A stretch of DNA of 64,000 nt from Paenibacillus oralis. GTDB lineage: Bacteria; Bacillota; Bacilli; Paenibacillales; Paenibacillaceae. The notes below the pieces were generated by a model, which searched no databases, had not been told where the DNA came from, and saw only the letters and a list, made by a program, of their open reading frames with translations. The translations under genes and the position numbers were made by a program. Below, one piece after another: positions 52,705 through 62,100 of the stretch. Within the stretch, counting starts at the first letter, position 1. The number at the start of each line of letters is the position of its first letter. Where the stretch lies: assembly GCF_003863965.1 (NCBI RefSeq), contig NZ_RRCN01000001.1, forward strand, positions 124,001-188,000, given 5' to 3'.

Positions 52705-53763
52705 ATGGCTTCTTCAAGCAGCGGAAACATTCACTCAGCGCGTTCTTTCAACCGAAAGACCGTGTTTTTCGTCATTCTGTTTCTCATCATAGCCATCGCC
52801 GGCTTAAGTTATGTCAAGTGGTGGCCCTATTATGAAAAAGCGCTCAAAAGCGCAGCCAGCCATTCGATCGGCTCTTCGATTTTGGGCTCGGATACGGCGG
52901 CGGCCCCATCGTGGGGCGCGGCGGTAGACTATGCGATCATCTACTTCAAGTCGGTGTGGAAAGCGGCGGTGCTCGGCATCCTGCTCGGCTCGCTCGTGCA
53001 GGTGCTGCTTCCGGCCCAGTGGCTGTACAAAGTGCTGGGCAGCAGCCGCTTCAAAAGCACCTTCCTCGGCGGCGTCGCTTCCCTTCCGGGGATGATGTGC
53101 AGTTGCTGCGCCGCTCCGATCGCGGCCGGCCTGCGCAAAAGAAACGTGTCGGTCGGCGCGAGCCTCGCTTTTTGGATCGGCAACCCGGTGCTGAATCCGG
53201 CCACGCTCATTTTTATGACGTTCGTGTTGTCGTGGAAATTCACCTTGCTTAGGCTCGTGTTCGGGGTCCTGATGACGTTCGGGGTCAGCTATTTGGCGAA
53301 CAAGTTCGCCAAAGGCAAGGAGGTTCCCGCTCCGGCCGCAATCGAAGCCGCCGAAAGCAAGGACGAAACGCCGTTTGCGCTCCGCTGGCTGAAAAGCCTG
53401 GGGCTGATGATCCTGAACGTCGTGCCGGCTTATTTGCTGTCCGTGCTCGTCCTTGGCGCTTTCCAAAACACGATGTTCCCGGTGGCACTGGGCGGCGGGT
53501 TCCTCGCGATCCTCGTGTTCGCCATCGTCGGCACCCTGTTCGTCATTCCGACGGCGGCCGAAATTCCGATCATTCAATCGTTTACCGCGCTTGGCCTTGG
53601 CGCCGGACCTGCGGCCGCCTTGCTGCTGACGCTGCCGGCGATCAGCCTGCCGTCCATGCTGATGGTGTCGCGCTCGTTCCCGCGCAAAGTGCTGCTGTTC
53701 GTGTTTGTGTCGGTCGTTGTGATCGGCATCGTTGCGGGCATCGTGGGGGCTTGGGTGCTGTAA
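52705..53763 (+). CDS. ArsP/YraQ-type (UPF0718) permease
   Basis: 352 residues from ATG 52705 (GGAGGG, 4 nt). Eight or so membrane helices; the hallmark LPGMMCSCCAAPIAAGLRKR (cysteine pair near residue 130) and FWIGNPVLNPATLIFM. ArsP-type members export trivalent organoarsenicals; others are uncharacterised. It is divergent from selD/mnmH, so selenium-related transport is possible, but only by proximity. No arsR or arsenate reductase gene is nearby. The loop near 205-225 is acidic (PAAIEAAESKDE). Confidence 0.88.
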   Translation: MASSSSGNIHSARSFNRKTVFFVILFLIIAIAGLSYVKWWPYYEKALKSAASHSIGSSILGSDTAAAPSWGAAVDYAIIYFKSVWKAAVLGILLGSLVQVLLPAQWLYKVLGSSRFKSTFLGGVASLPGMMCSCCAAPIAAGLRKRNVSVGASLAFWIGNPVLNPATLIFMTFVLSWKFTLLRLVFGVLMTFGVSYLANKFAKGKEVPAPAAIEAAESKDETPFALRWLKSLGLMILNVVPAYLLSVLVLGAFQNTMFPVALGGGFLAILVFAIVGTLFVIPTAAEIPIIQSFTALGLGAGPAAALLLTLPAISLPSMLMVSRSFPRKVLLFVFVSVVVIGIVAGIVGAWVL

Positions 53764-53781
53764 CGGCATAAGCGGACAGAC

Positions 53782-53976
53782 CCATTAGGTTCGGTGGCCT
53801 TATTCGGCCGATATCCGCTTGAAATTTACAAATAGAGGTAAATTGTGGCGCTATTTTTCCGGGAACGAACGAAATCGACCGATTTCATCCTTTCCTTGCG
53901 GAAATAGCGCCTTTTTATTCCGCTATAAGTCTGCTAATCGTCAATGTGACGGAAATAAGCCCTTTTTTACCGCTAT
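53782..53976. repeat. F-F-R-R intergenic element, class 2, copy F
   Basis: Second forward unit starts ATAGAGGTAAA at 53832; a degenerate first unit lies about 50 bp earlier (GGTGGCCTTATTCGG near 53793-53807). Reverse units end CCGCTAT at 53926 and 53976, exactly 50 bp apart. Total about 195 bp. Located between the permease and nrdD genes. Confidence 0.7.
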
Positions 53977-54054
53977 TGGTTCGGATCAAACGCGATCTTG
54001 CGAGCGATAGGCTTGGGAGTGCGTGACATCACCGTTTTTTCCGGCCGGGTGTGC

Positions 54055-54060
54055 TATACT
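54055..54060 (+). promoter_or_regulatory. Candidate -10 box of nrdD
   Basis: TATACT 26 nt upstream of the GTG at 54086; the -35 is not obvious, so activation by a regulator is possible. It would place the transcript start inside the longer 54023 frame, supporting the 54086 start. Confidence 0.4.
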
Positions 54061-54085
54061 CACCAAGCAAAACAAAGAACAAAGG

Positions 54086-56275
54086 GTGATTGTTACGTTA
54101 GTCATTAAACGCGACGGGTCCGAAGTGGCCTTTAACCAGCAAAAAATCATCGACGCGATTTGCGCTGCCATGAACAGCACGGAGAAGAAAGTCGACATGA
54201 ATGTGGCGCAAAAGGTAGCCGACAAAGTGACCGCCAGAATCTCCAAGCTGGAGAAGGTGGATATCGAACATATTCAGGACGAAGTACAGTCCGCGCTGAT
54301 GAACAGCCGCAGAAAGGACGCGGCCGAAGCGTATATCGGCTACCGCGAAATCCGCACGCTGAAAAGACGCGAGCGCAGCAGCCTGGACAAAAAGGTGCTG
54401 GGATTGCTGGAGCTGACGAATGAAGAAGTGCTTAAGGAAAATTCCAACAAGGACGGAGCGACCATTCCGACGCAGCGGGACCTGCTGGCCGGCATTATGG
54501 CCAAAGATTTCGCCCAGACCTACATGATCCCAAAACGGGTGGTCGAAGCGCATAACAACGGGAGCCTGCATTTTCACGACCAGGATTACAGCCCGTATTT
54601 TCCGATTTACAACTGCATGCTGATCGATCTCAAAGGCATGCTGGAGAACGGCTTTAAGCTGGGCAACGCGCAGATCGAAACACCGCGCTCCATTACGACC
54701 GCGACAGCGATCACGGCGCAGATCATCGCCCAAGTGGCCAGTCATATTTACGGCGGGAACACGATTAACGAGATCGATAAAATTTTGGCGCCTTATGTGG
54801 CGAAATCTTTTGTCAAACATTATAAGAACGGCCTGGAGTGGCTGTATGAACTGGATAGCGCGGCGAGCGCCGAACTCGATATTTCCTATGAAAATACGAA
54901 CTTGCACGAACGTTATCCGAAATGCTTCGACTATGCCAAAAAGCTGACGGAAAAAGAAACCTTCGACGCATTCCAATCGCTGGAATATGAAATCAACACG
55001 CTCGTAAGCGCCAACGGCCAGACGCCGTTCAGCACGTTCGGGTTCGGGCGGGGCCTGAGCTGGGAGGAACGGCAGATTCAAATCGCCATTCTGAAGAACC
55101 GCATTCGCGGGCTCGGCAAGGACGGCAAAACGCCGGTGTTCCCCAAGCTGATTTTCGCGTTGGAAGAAGGGGTGAATTTGCGGCCGGGCGATCCGAATTA
55201 CGACATCAAGCAACTCGCGCTCAAATGCAGCACGCTGCGCATGTACCCCGACATCATTTCGGTGCCGAAAGTCACGGCGATTACCGGGTCATTCAAATTC
55301 CCGATGGGCTGCCGCTCCTTCCTCGGCGCTTACGAGGAGAACGGGCGGGAGCTGCACGACGGGCGTTTCAACATGGGGGTGGTGACCGCGAATCTGCCGC
55401 GGCTGGCGATTCAGGCGAAGGGATCGGAGCAGACTTTTTACAAGCTGCTGGACAAGCTGCTGGAGGTTTGCAAGGAAGGCCTGATGTACCGCATCGAACG
55501 GTTGCGGGGCGTCAAAGCCAAGGTCGCCCCCATCTTGTACATGGAAGGCGCGGCAGGCAGCCGGCTCCAGCCCGAAGACACGATCGATCACCTGCTGCAA
55601 AACGGCCGGGCCAGCATCTCGCTGGGGTACATAGGCATTCATGAGGCGATTTTGGCGCTGCATGGCAAACATATCTTCGACGACGCCGCGTTAAGACAAA
55701 AAGGCCTCGACATCGTGCGGTATTTGAGTGAGAAGGCCGCGGAATGGAAAAATGAAACCGGGTACGGCTTCAGCCTTTACTCCACGCCGGCGGAGTCGCT
55801 GTGCTACCGCTTCTGCAAACTGGATGAGCAGCGTTTCGGTTTACTCGAAGGGATTACGGACAAAGGCTACTACACCAACTCGTTCCATCTGGACGTGGCT
55901 AAAAAGGTGACACCGTTCGAAAAAATCGAATTCGAAAAACAGTACCCCGTTTATGCCAATGGCGGCTTCATCACCTACTGCGAATTCGACTCGCTGGTGC
56001 AAAATCCCGAGGCGCTGGAAGCGGTTTGGGACTACGCTTACGAGCGGGTGCCTTACTTTGGGACGAACACCCCGACGGACAAATGCCTGGAATGCGGATA
56101 CGAAGGGGAATTTGAAGCGACCAACACGGGTTTTGAGTGCCCGAATTGCGGAAACTGCAATCCCAAAACGTCCTCGGTCATCCGGCGCTGCTGCGGTTAC
56201 CTGTCCGAGCCCAGCCAGCGGCCGTTCAACGCGGGGAAACAGCAGGAAGTGCTCGCCCGCGTCAAGCATATGTGA
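54086..56275 (+). CDS. nrdD: Anaerobic ribonucleoside-triphosphate reductase
   Basis: 729 residues from GTG 54086. An N-terminal ATP-cone (IKRDGSEVAFNQQKIIDAIC, ends near 90), then the glycyl-radical domain with HFHDQDYSPYFPIYNCMLID and the thiyl-site Cys. The C-terminal Zn site CLECGYEGEF...CPNCGNC is followed by RRCCGYLSEP, the glycyl-radical Gly. Reduces NTPs to dNTPs without oxygen. The start codon is not certain; an open frame reaches 54023 but the -10 box lies inside it. Followed 9 nt later by its activase nrdG. Confidence 0.94.
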   Translation: MIVTLVIKRDGSEVAFNQQKIIDAICAAMNSTEKKVDMNVAQKVADKVTARISKLEKVDIEHIQDEVQSALMNSRRKDAAEAYIGYREIRTLKRRERSSLDKKVLGLLELTNEEVLKENSNKDGATIPTQRDLLAGIMAKDFAQTYMIPKRVVEAHNNGSLHFHDQDYSPYFPIYNCMLIDLKGMLENGFKLGNAQIETPRSITTATAITAQIIAQVASHIYGGNTINEIDKILAPYVAKSFVKHYKNGLEWLYELDSAASAELDISYENTNLHERYPKCFDYAKKLTEKETFDAFQSLEYEINTLVSANGQTPFSTFGFGRGLSWEERQIQIAILKNRIRGLGKDGKTPVFPKLIFALEEGVNLRPGDPNYDIKQLALKCSTLRMYPDIISVPKVTAITGSFKFPMGCRSFLGAYEENGRELHDGRFNMGVVTANLPRLAIQAKGSEQTFYKLLDKLLEVCKEGLMYRIERLRGVKAKVAPILYMEGAAGSRLQPEDTIDHLLQNGRASISLGYIGIHEAILALHGKHIFDDAALRQKGLDIVRYLSEKAAEWKNETGYGFSLYSTPAESLCYRFCKLDEQRFGLLEGITDKGYYTNSFHLDVAKKVTPFEKIEFEKQYPVYANGGFITYCEFDSLVQNPEALEAVWDYAYERVPYFGTNTPTDKCLECGYEGEFEATNTGFECPNCGNCNPKTSSVIRRCCGYLSEPSQRPFNAGKQQEVLARVKHM

Positions 56276-56284
56276 CGGCCGCCT

Positions 56285-56803
56285 ATGCATATCGCGGACT
56301 ATAAGAAATTCGACGTGCTTAACGGAAGAGGGCTGCGCAATTCCCTGTTCACCTCCGGCTGCACCCATCATTGCAAAGGCTGCTTCAACGCGGCCACCTG
56401 GAATTTCGCCTACGGTTTCCCCTATACGCGGGAATTCGAGGATCAGGTCATCGCCGATTTACAGGTGGAAGGCATCCGGGTGGCGGGCCTGTCCATCCTG
56501 GGCGGCGAGCCGTTTCAAAACGTGGACGGGCTTCTCGGTTTGGTGGGGCGGGTCCGGGCGGAATGCCCGGGCAAGGACATCTGGATCTGGTCGGGTTACA
56601 CGTTTGAGGAGATCCTTGCTGATGCATCCCGCACGGAGCTGCTCGCTTACTGCGATGTCCTGATCGACGGCCGGTTTATTTTGGAGCGGCGTAATCTCAA
56701 ACTGAAGTGGAGAGGCTCGGAAAACCAGCGGGTGCTCGATGTCCGGGAGAGCTTGCGGGAACGGGCGGCCGTGTGGCTGACATCGGAACGAAGCGGTTCG
56801 TAA
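56285..56803 (+). CDS. nrdG: Anaerobic ribonucleotide reductase activase (radical SAM)
   Basis: 172 residues. Radical SAM cysteine motif CTHHCKGC (CxxxCxxC, about 26-33) binds the 4Fe-4S cluster, with GGEPF as the SAM-binding motif. It generates the glycyl radical on NrdD. Located 9 nt after nrdD in one operon. A ribosome site is weak (overlaps the nrdD stop region), consistent with translational coupling. Confidence 0.95.
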   Translation: MHIADYKKFDVLNGRGLRNSLFTSGCTHHCKGCFNAATWNFAYGFPYTREFEDQVIADLQVEGIRVAGLSILGGEPFQNVDGLLGLVGRVRAECPGKDIWIWSGYTFEEILADASRTELLAYCDVLIDGRFILERRNLKLKWRGSENQRVLDVRESLRERAAVWLTSERSGS

Positions 56804-56831
56804 GCAGGGGAAACCCGCAACTCTAGCTCAA

Positions 56832-56852
56832 CAAAAAACCAGGCTGCCTGGT
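56832..56852 (-). terminator. Intrinsic terminator of the gene at 57027
   Basis: Leftward ACCAGGC-A-GCCTGGT stem, then TTTTTTG. It sits between nrdG and the convergent membrane-protein gene. Confidence 0.7.
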
Positions 56853-56920
56853 CTGAGAAACTCCAGCGAAAAACATAAGGACAAAAAAGGACGTTAATTC
56901 GGCGATATCCGTCCATTTGA

Positions 56921-56955
56921 GAGAAATAGCGGCATATTATGCCGCTATTTTGAAG
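56921..56955. repeat. Class 2-like palindrome AATAGCGG...CCGCTATT
   Basis: AATAGCGG (56925-56932) and CCGCTATT (56943-56950) form a hairpin. The sequence uses the same unit ends as elements E and F but only this single inverted pair is recognisable. Confidence 0.5.
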
Positions 56956-57026
56956 GCCGACGGCCGGCCGGTCGTTCCAATAGCCGGCTGCCAGCGCCGA
57001 TTTCAAAGATGAGCGGCTTTAGCGGA

Positions 57027-57494
57027 CTATTCTTTTCCGTTTCGGCTGATCAGGCCGCGCAAAAGCTTCATGACCGCGTGGATTTCGGCATCCGTTAGCA
57101 AATAATAAGTGCTCACGGTCCAGGTTTCCTTGTTCTTGAGGTGAAAAACCAATTCCGGGAACTGAGGGAGCAACCACTGTCGGATCGAGGGACCGTTGTA
57201 GCTGATGCCTGAAATCTCCGCCCAAGCGACGGTGTTTGTTCCATCTGAAATGGTACGCTGATCGTAGGTGAGCAGGCGTGGATTGAACCGCAGCGCTCTG
57301 GGGAAGCACGCGGCGAAATAGCCCCCGAAAAACGGCAACCCGATTATGGCCGAGGTGATGCAGAAAAACAGGCGGACCGGGCTAACGTCCATAAACAAAG
57401 CCGCGTACAGCAAAAACAGACAGGTGAGGACAAAAAGCAAGCTGCCCAGCGTTTTGCCCCATGCCACTGATTTCCGGTAAGATATCGTCTTCAT
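57027..57494 (-). CDS. Small membrane protein with a PH-like C-terminal domain
   Basis: 155 residues from ATG 57494. Two N-terminal hydrophobic segments (TLGSLLFVLTCLFLLYAALF and FFCITSAIIGLPFFGGYF) are followed by a soluble beta-rich region (LLTYDQRTISDGTNTVAWAEISGI). The plan resembles uncharacterised STM3941-like or DUF5381-type Bacillus proteins, but identity is not certain. Ends at a terminator at 56832. Upstream is the BstA-like gene, 42 nt away; they may be co-transcribed. Confidence 0.6.
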   Translation of the reverse strand: MKTISYRKSVAWGKTLGSLLFVLTCLFLLYAALFMDVSPVRLFFCITSAIIGLPFFGGYFAACFPRALRFNPRLLTYDQRTISDGTNTVAWAEISGISYNGPSIRQWLLPQFPELVFHLKNKETWTVSTYYLLTDAEIHAVMKLLRGLISRNGKE

Positions 57495-57536
57495 TTGTCC
57501 AACGCCTTCCAAAGTCTTCGGGATTCTCCGTTCTGT

Positions 57537-58058
57537 CTAAAGATCGAGCCTCGTTCTTAATGACGTAATATGAGCCAGATGATGATTGCCGTGCCAGGCG
57601 TAAGTGCCGAGATTATAAGCCAGACTGGTTGTTTTACCCGATTCGGGGTGCTGGAATGTCCGCTCGTAATCCGCTTCGCTAAACGATTTCAGCAATATCA
57701 CCCATCTTTGGTGCAGCGCCTCAAGCAGGGTAAGCGAAACCTGAATATCCGCTCGGGAATCCGGCAGCTCCGCCCAGCGGTCTTCGAAATAAGGCCGGAT
57801 TGTCGGATTGTCTTCCGTTAACGCCAGCTTAAACCGCGTGTAGCTGTTGATATGGCTGTCGGCCACATGGTGCACGACCTGACGCAGCGTCCAGCCTCCC
57901 TCCCGGTAGGGCAGGTTCAATTGATCTTCGCTTAGTCCCGCGACCGCCTGCCTCAGTCTTGCGGGCAGCGTCTCGATTTCCCGGATCCATTGCTCCCGCT
58001 GGTCGGCGGTAATTTCACCCGTAAATTCAAATTTGCCGATCGGATATCTATAGTCCAT
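57537..58058 (-). CDS. BstA/YfiT-type putative bacillithiol transferase
   Basis: 173 residues from ATG 58058 (AAAGGAGG). DinB superfamily with the metal-binding histidines in [16 protein letters not shown] (about 57-72) and [12 protein letters not shown] (about 152-163). YfiT (BstA) conjugates bacillithiol to electrophiles in B. subtilis; this protein matches that group by its opening [13 protein letters not shown] and length. It probably detoxifies reactive compounds. Confidence 0.88.
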   Translation of the reverse strand: MDYRYPIGKFEFTGEITADQREQWIREIETLPARLRQAVAGLSEDQLNLPYREGGWTLRQVVHHVADSHINSYTRFKLALTEDNPTIRPYFEDRWAELPDSRADIQVSLTLLEALHQRWVILLKSFSEADYERTFQHPESGKTTSLAYNLGTYAWHGNHHLAHITSLRTRLDL

Positions 58059-58293
58059 TTCTCGTTTCGCCTCCTTTATTAATGATTCATGTATACCCCA
58101 ATTTGCTGCTGCTGTCGAGATACTATATTAACCACACGACTACTCTAACGGTTGCCATGGTGCTTATTTCACTGAAACTCGGACACAGGTATTCGGGGGC
58201 ATTTTTTCGTGAATGACGCTTATTTCTTCCCGGTCCACCAGCCTCCATCCGTCGCAGCGTTCCCCCCAAATGTAGTGCTCCGCGTTGCTTTTG

Positions 58294-58869
58294 CTAATCA
58301 TGCATCCCACCCTTTCCTACAAATTCGGCCAACCTCCGGTCCTCCCAATCGTACAGCTCCAGCAAAGCGGCATATGGGTCCCCGGGCAACCCAAGCCAGT
58401 CGGCAAACGCCGGCTCCGTTTTCAGGCCCTGCCGCCTTCTCTGCCGAATTTCCCGTGCAGCCTGCGCTCCGGCCATCTCCAGAATGCGATGCTCAATCAC
58501 CATATGCTTGTAGGCATTTTGCCCGGTGACCGGCACGGACTGGGCAAAAATTTCGAATGGGAATCCGCCGGCCGCAAAATTCGCTACCGTCCGCATCACT
58601 CCGTCAACGATTTTCGGCTTGCACCGGAAATCCTCGTACCCGCCAAACAGTAACTCTGCGTCCCTCTGAAACTTTTCATGGTCATAAACCTCGCATACGA
58701 TGTCCAGATCGCTGGCCGGCAGGTCGATGCCGAGCGGAATTGTTCCGGCCAATACAGGATGGTAGGGAGCGAGCAGATCCATGATTTTCATGTCCTTCAT
58801 CACTTTGTAAGCCTCTCGCTGCCTCGGGTTTCCTTCCCGCAAATATTCTATCGTCGATAAATCGCGCAT
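58294..58869 (-). CDS. DUF4269 nucleotidyltransferase-fold protein
   Basis: 191 residues from ATG 58869 (GAGGG, 9 nt). The minimal nucleotidyltransferase motif is present as LAGTIPLGIDLPASDLDIVCEV (the D-x-D-like pair near 49-57), with later VPVTGQNAYKHMVIEHRIL. Belongs to DUF4269 in the large nucleotidyltransferase-fold group, whose targets are unknown. No toxin-antitoxin partner is visible next to it. 225 nt to the left there is no gene. Confidence 0.85.
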   Translation of the reverse strand: MRDLSTIEYLREGNPRQREAYKVMKDMKIMDLLAPYHPVLAGTIPLGIDLPASDLDIVCEVYDHEKFQRDAELLFGGYEDFRCKPKIVDGVMRTVANFAAGGFPFEIFAQSVPVTGQNAYKHMVIEHRILEMAGAQAAREIRQRRRQGLKTEPAFADWLGLPGDPYAALLELYDWEDRRLAEFVGKGGMHD

Positions 58870-58998
58870 CGGCAACCGCCCTCACTAAAAGCTAGATTCA
58901 CGGAACGTTTTGTACCCTTTCAGTATACCATTTTGAACCTGCTCTATCTTTTTCAAAAATATTCCTGAAATTGATATAGATATTTCGGCCTGCAGATG

Positions 58999-59021
58999 GT
59001 AGAATCTTCTTAAATTTCTAC
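58999..59021 (+). promoter_or_regulatory. Inverted repeat in the subtilase upstream region
   Basis: GTAGAA (58999-59004) and TTCTAC (59016-59021) are an inverted repeat with an 11-nt centre, followed by TATATT. It could be an operator for the subtilase gene; a leader ORF (59085-59150) overlaps its TTG start but has no ribosome site. Confidence 0.35.
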
Positions 59022-59146
59022 TATATTCACATAGAGGGAGGAGGCTCATAGAGTCATTTCCCGGTAATCCCATCGGCTTCATTCATGAGTGGCAACCGGC
59101 AGTGGCTCTCGTGTCACCAAATTTTCGTTTCTGGGAGGAGAAAGGG

Positions 59147-62100
59147 TTGAAAAGTAGAATTCGTTTTCGCACATGGCTGGTCTATTCGCTTGCCCTGGGG
59201 CTGACCGCCACAGGAGCTTTCCCCGGTACAACCGCAGCTTCCGGCTCGGCGTCTTCGCCATTACTCAATCAGGTTATAACGTCCGCAACCGAGCCAGCTT
59301 CGGAACCGGTCATTTCGCCGCAAATCGATACGTCATCCAAGAAACCGGTCAGAATTATCGTTCAGCTCGACGGCCAACCCGCCGCGGTCGGAAAATATGC
59401 GGCCAAAGCCGGAATACGCTCATTGGCGGCCGTAGCGACGGAAGCTACGATCAATAAAGAACAGCAGAAATTTTTAGATACCGCGGCCGATCAGGGCCTG
59501 GATCTGGACGTGAATTATCAGTACGACACCGTGCTTAACGGTTTTGAAATTACGATTCCGGCCAATGAAATCCCGAAACTGGCAGACATCCCGGGCGTCA
59601 AGTCGATCCATGAGAACAGCACATGGTACCCGATTCCGCTGGAAACCACTACGATAGAAGAAGGCGCTGCTTTCGAAGTCAATCCGCTCAAGCAAATCGG
59701 AGCCGATCTCGCCTGGGAAAGCGGGATCACAGGGGAAGGCCTGAAGGTCGGGGTCATCGACACCGGCGTTGATTACAAGCATCCCGATCTCGCAGGGGCT
59801 TATAAAGGCGGCTATGACTCTTTTTACAATGACGACGACCCTTATGAGGAACCGCCGATCGCCCAAGCAGACGATCCGCTGGGCACAGGGTATGAAGGGA
59901 CGTCGCACGGCACCCATGTGGCCGGAACGATCGTCGGCCGGGCCGCCAACACGGAAAGCGATATCGTGCAAAAAGGCGTTGCCTACGAGGCTGATCTTTA
60001 CGCCTACAAGGTGCTGGGAAGAAGTAAGCAAGATCCCACCAAAACCAACGGTTCCTCCGCACAGGTGATCGACGGCATTGAACGGGCGGTCAAGGACGGG
60101 ATGGACGTCATCAACCTGTCGTTAGGCTCCGATACCGAAAAAGACGTCAATTCGCCGGATGCTATCGCCATCAACAACGCCGTGTTGTCCGGCGTCGTGG
60201 CGGTCATCGCCAACGGCAACGCCGGGCCGGGGTATTATACGCTTGGTTCGCCGGCGACGTCGCAGCTGGCGATTGCGGTCGGCGCGGTGGACAGCGAGAG
60301 CAAGCATTTCGAAGGCAGCCTGGAATCCGCCCTCTCCGACCCGCAGGCCGAAACGGACGCCACGGCTACGTCGGCCACCTATGCGACATATCATTTCAAC
60401 GTAATGGCCTGGGAAACGGCGCATGACGATTTCCGTAATATCTTGGGCATTGAACCCCGGGACGTCGTCTACGCCAATCTCGGCGCTGCGGAGGACTACC
60501 AAGGTTTGGACGTGCAAGGCAAAGTGGTGCTCGTCTCGCGCGGTACGCTCGCCTTCGTGGATAAAATCGCCAACGCCAAAGCGCACGGGGCTGCCGCCAT
60601 CGTGGTGTTCAACGGCAAGGCCAACGGCAATGAAGCCGATTTGAGCGAGTCGATCCCCGGTTTAGACGAACATATCGGTGCCAGTCTTGGCGACGGCTTT
60701 GATTTCATCCCCACCTTGGACTTGTCCGGAAAGGACGGGCGCGCTTTGGCCCGAGCTCTGAAGGACAACCCTGGCCTGAGCTTGAAGTTTAAGTTTGATG
60801 AAGATTATCCGGAGGAAACGGTTCCCGGCGACTTTTTGGCCGATTTCTCCTCCTGGGGACCAAATGCCGACGCGAATATGAGCATTAAGCCGGACATCGT
60901 CACCCCGGGCGTAAACGTGATGTCCAGCTATCCGGCTTACGGCAAGCTGCTGGGCGATGTACCTTACGACAAAGCCTACGCCCGCAGCAGCGGCACGAGC
61001 ATGGCCGCGCCGCATGCCGCCGGTTTGGCGCTGCTGCTGAAAGAGAAGCATCCGGAGTGGACCCCGTTTGATATTCGCGCCGCCCTGGCCAATACGGCCA
61101 AGGTGCTGGAAGACGAGGACGGAACTCCGTTGTATGACGTGTATCAGCAAGGAGCCGGCCGCGCCGATGTGGCCGAGGCCCTGAAGACGCCGGCGATCCT
61201 GCAGGCGCTTGAGCCGATCACGATTTTGGACCCGAACTATAATCCGAAAAACGTGATCAACTATAATGCGTCCGCCAATTTTGGCATAGCCGCCCCCGGC
61301 AGCGCTCCTTTGAAGACTTTGCAGCTTAAAAACACCTCCGGGGACGCGGTGGCGTACGATGCGAATGTCGAGTGGCATTCTGGGCATGAGGGTGTTGACG
61401 CCGCGCTGGATACCGCTTCGGTGACCGCTGCCGCCGGCAAAGCCTCCGCCTTCCAGTTGAAGCTGACGGTCGCTTCGGATGCCCGGGAAGGCCGGTATGA
61501 AGGCCAGGTTAATCTGACAAGCCCGGGATTGCCGACACTGCACCTGCCGTTTTCGGTGTATGTCGGGGCGGATCAGCCGGCGAACGGATTCGGCATTCAA
61601 GATGTCAAGGTTACGAACTCTATCGTCTATCCGAACCGCAGCACGCAAAAATCGACCGATTTGAGCTTTAAACTGACGGCGGAGGATACGAATTATTTCC
61701 GGTTCCTGGTCTATGATCTGAACGATGAATTGATTGGATTGTTCGGGGATCAGGTTTCCGAAGACATTAACAAACGTTTTGAACCCGGGGTTTATACCTA
61801 CGAGGGGATCAGCAACTCGTATTACGCCACCGATTCGGACGGAAACCCGATCTTCGATGATCAAAACCAGCCGATCACCAAGTCTCTGAAAGACGGCGTC
61901 TATAAAATTTGGGTTTATGCTTTCCAGTTGGACAGCAACCATCAAGTAGCCGTGAGAAATGACGGCACGCCAATTGTGTACAGCAACGTCACCTCCTACC
62001 GGGTGGACAACTCCACGGGAAGCAACGGCGGAGGCAGCGGTAGTAGCAGCGGCGGTAAAAAAAGCAGCACCACGGTGACGAGCCCGGCAACAGCTCCCGC

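Noticed and set aside
52804..53769. 321-codon antisense frame over the ArsP-like permease
   Set aside because: Product is a run of His, Arg, Gln and Asp characteristic of the antisense of a membrane protein gene.
59085..59150. 21-codon leader ORF overlapping the TTG of the subtilase gene (TTGA)
   Set aside because: The overlap suggests coupling, but there is no ribosome site before its ATG, so it is not annotated.
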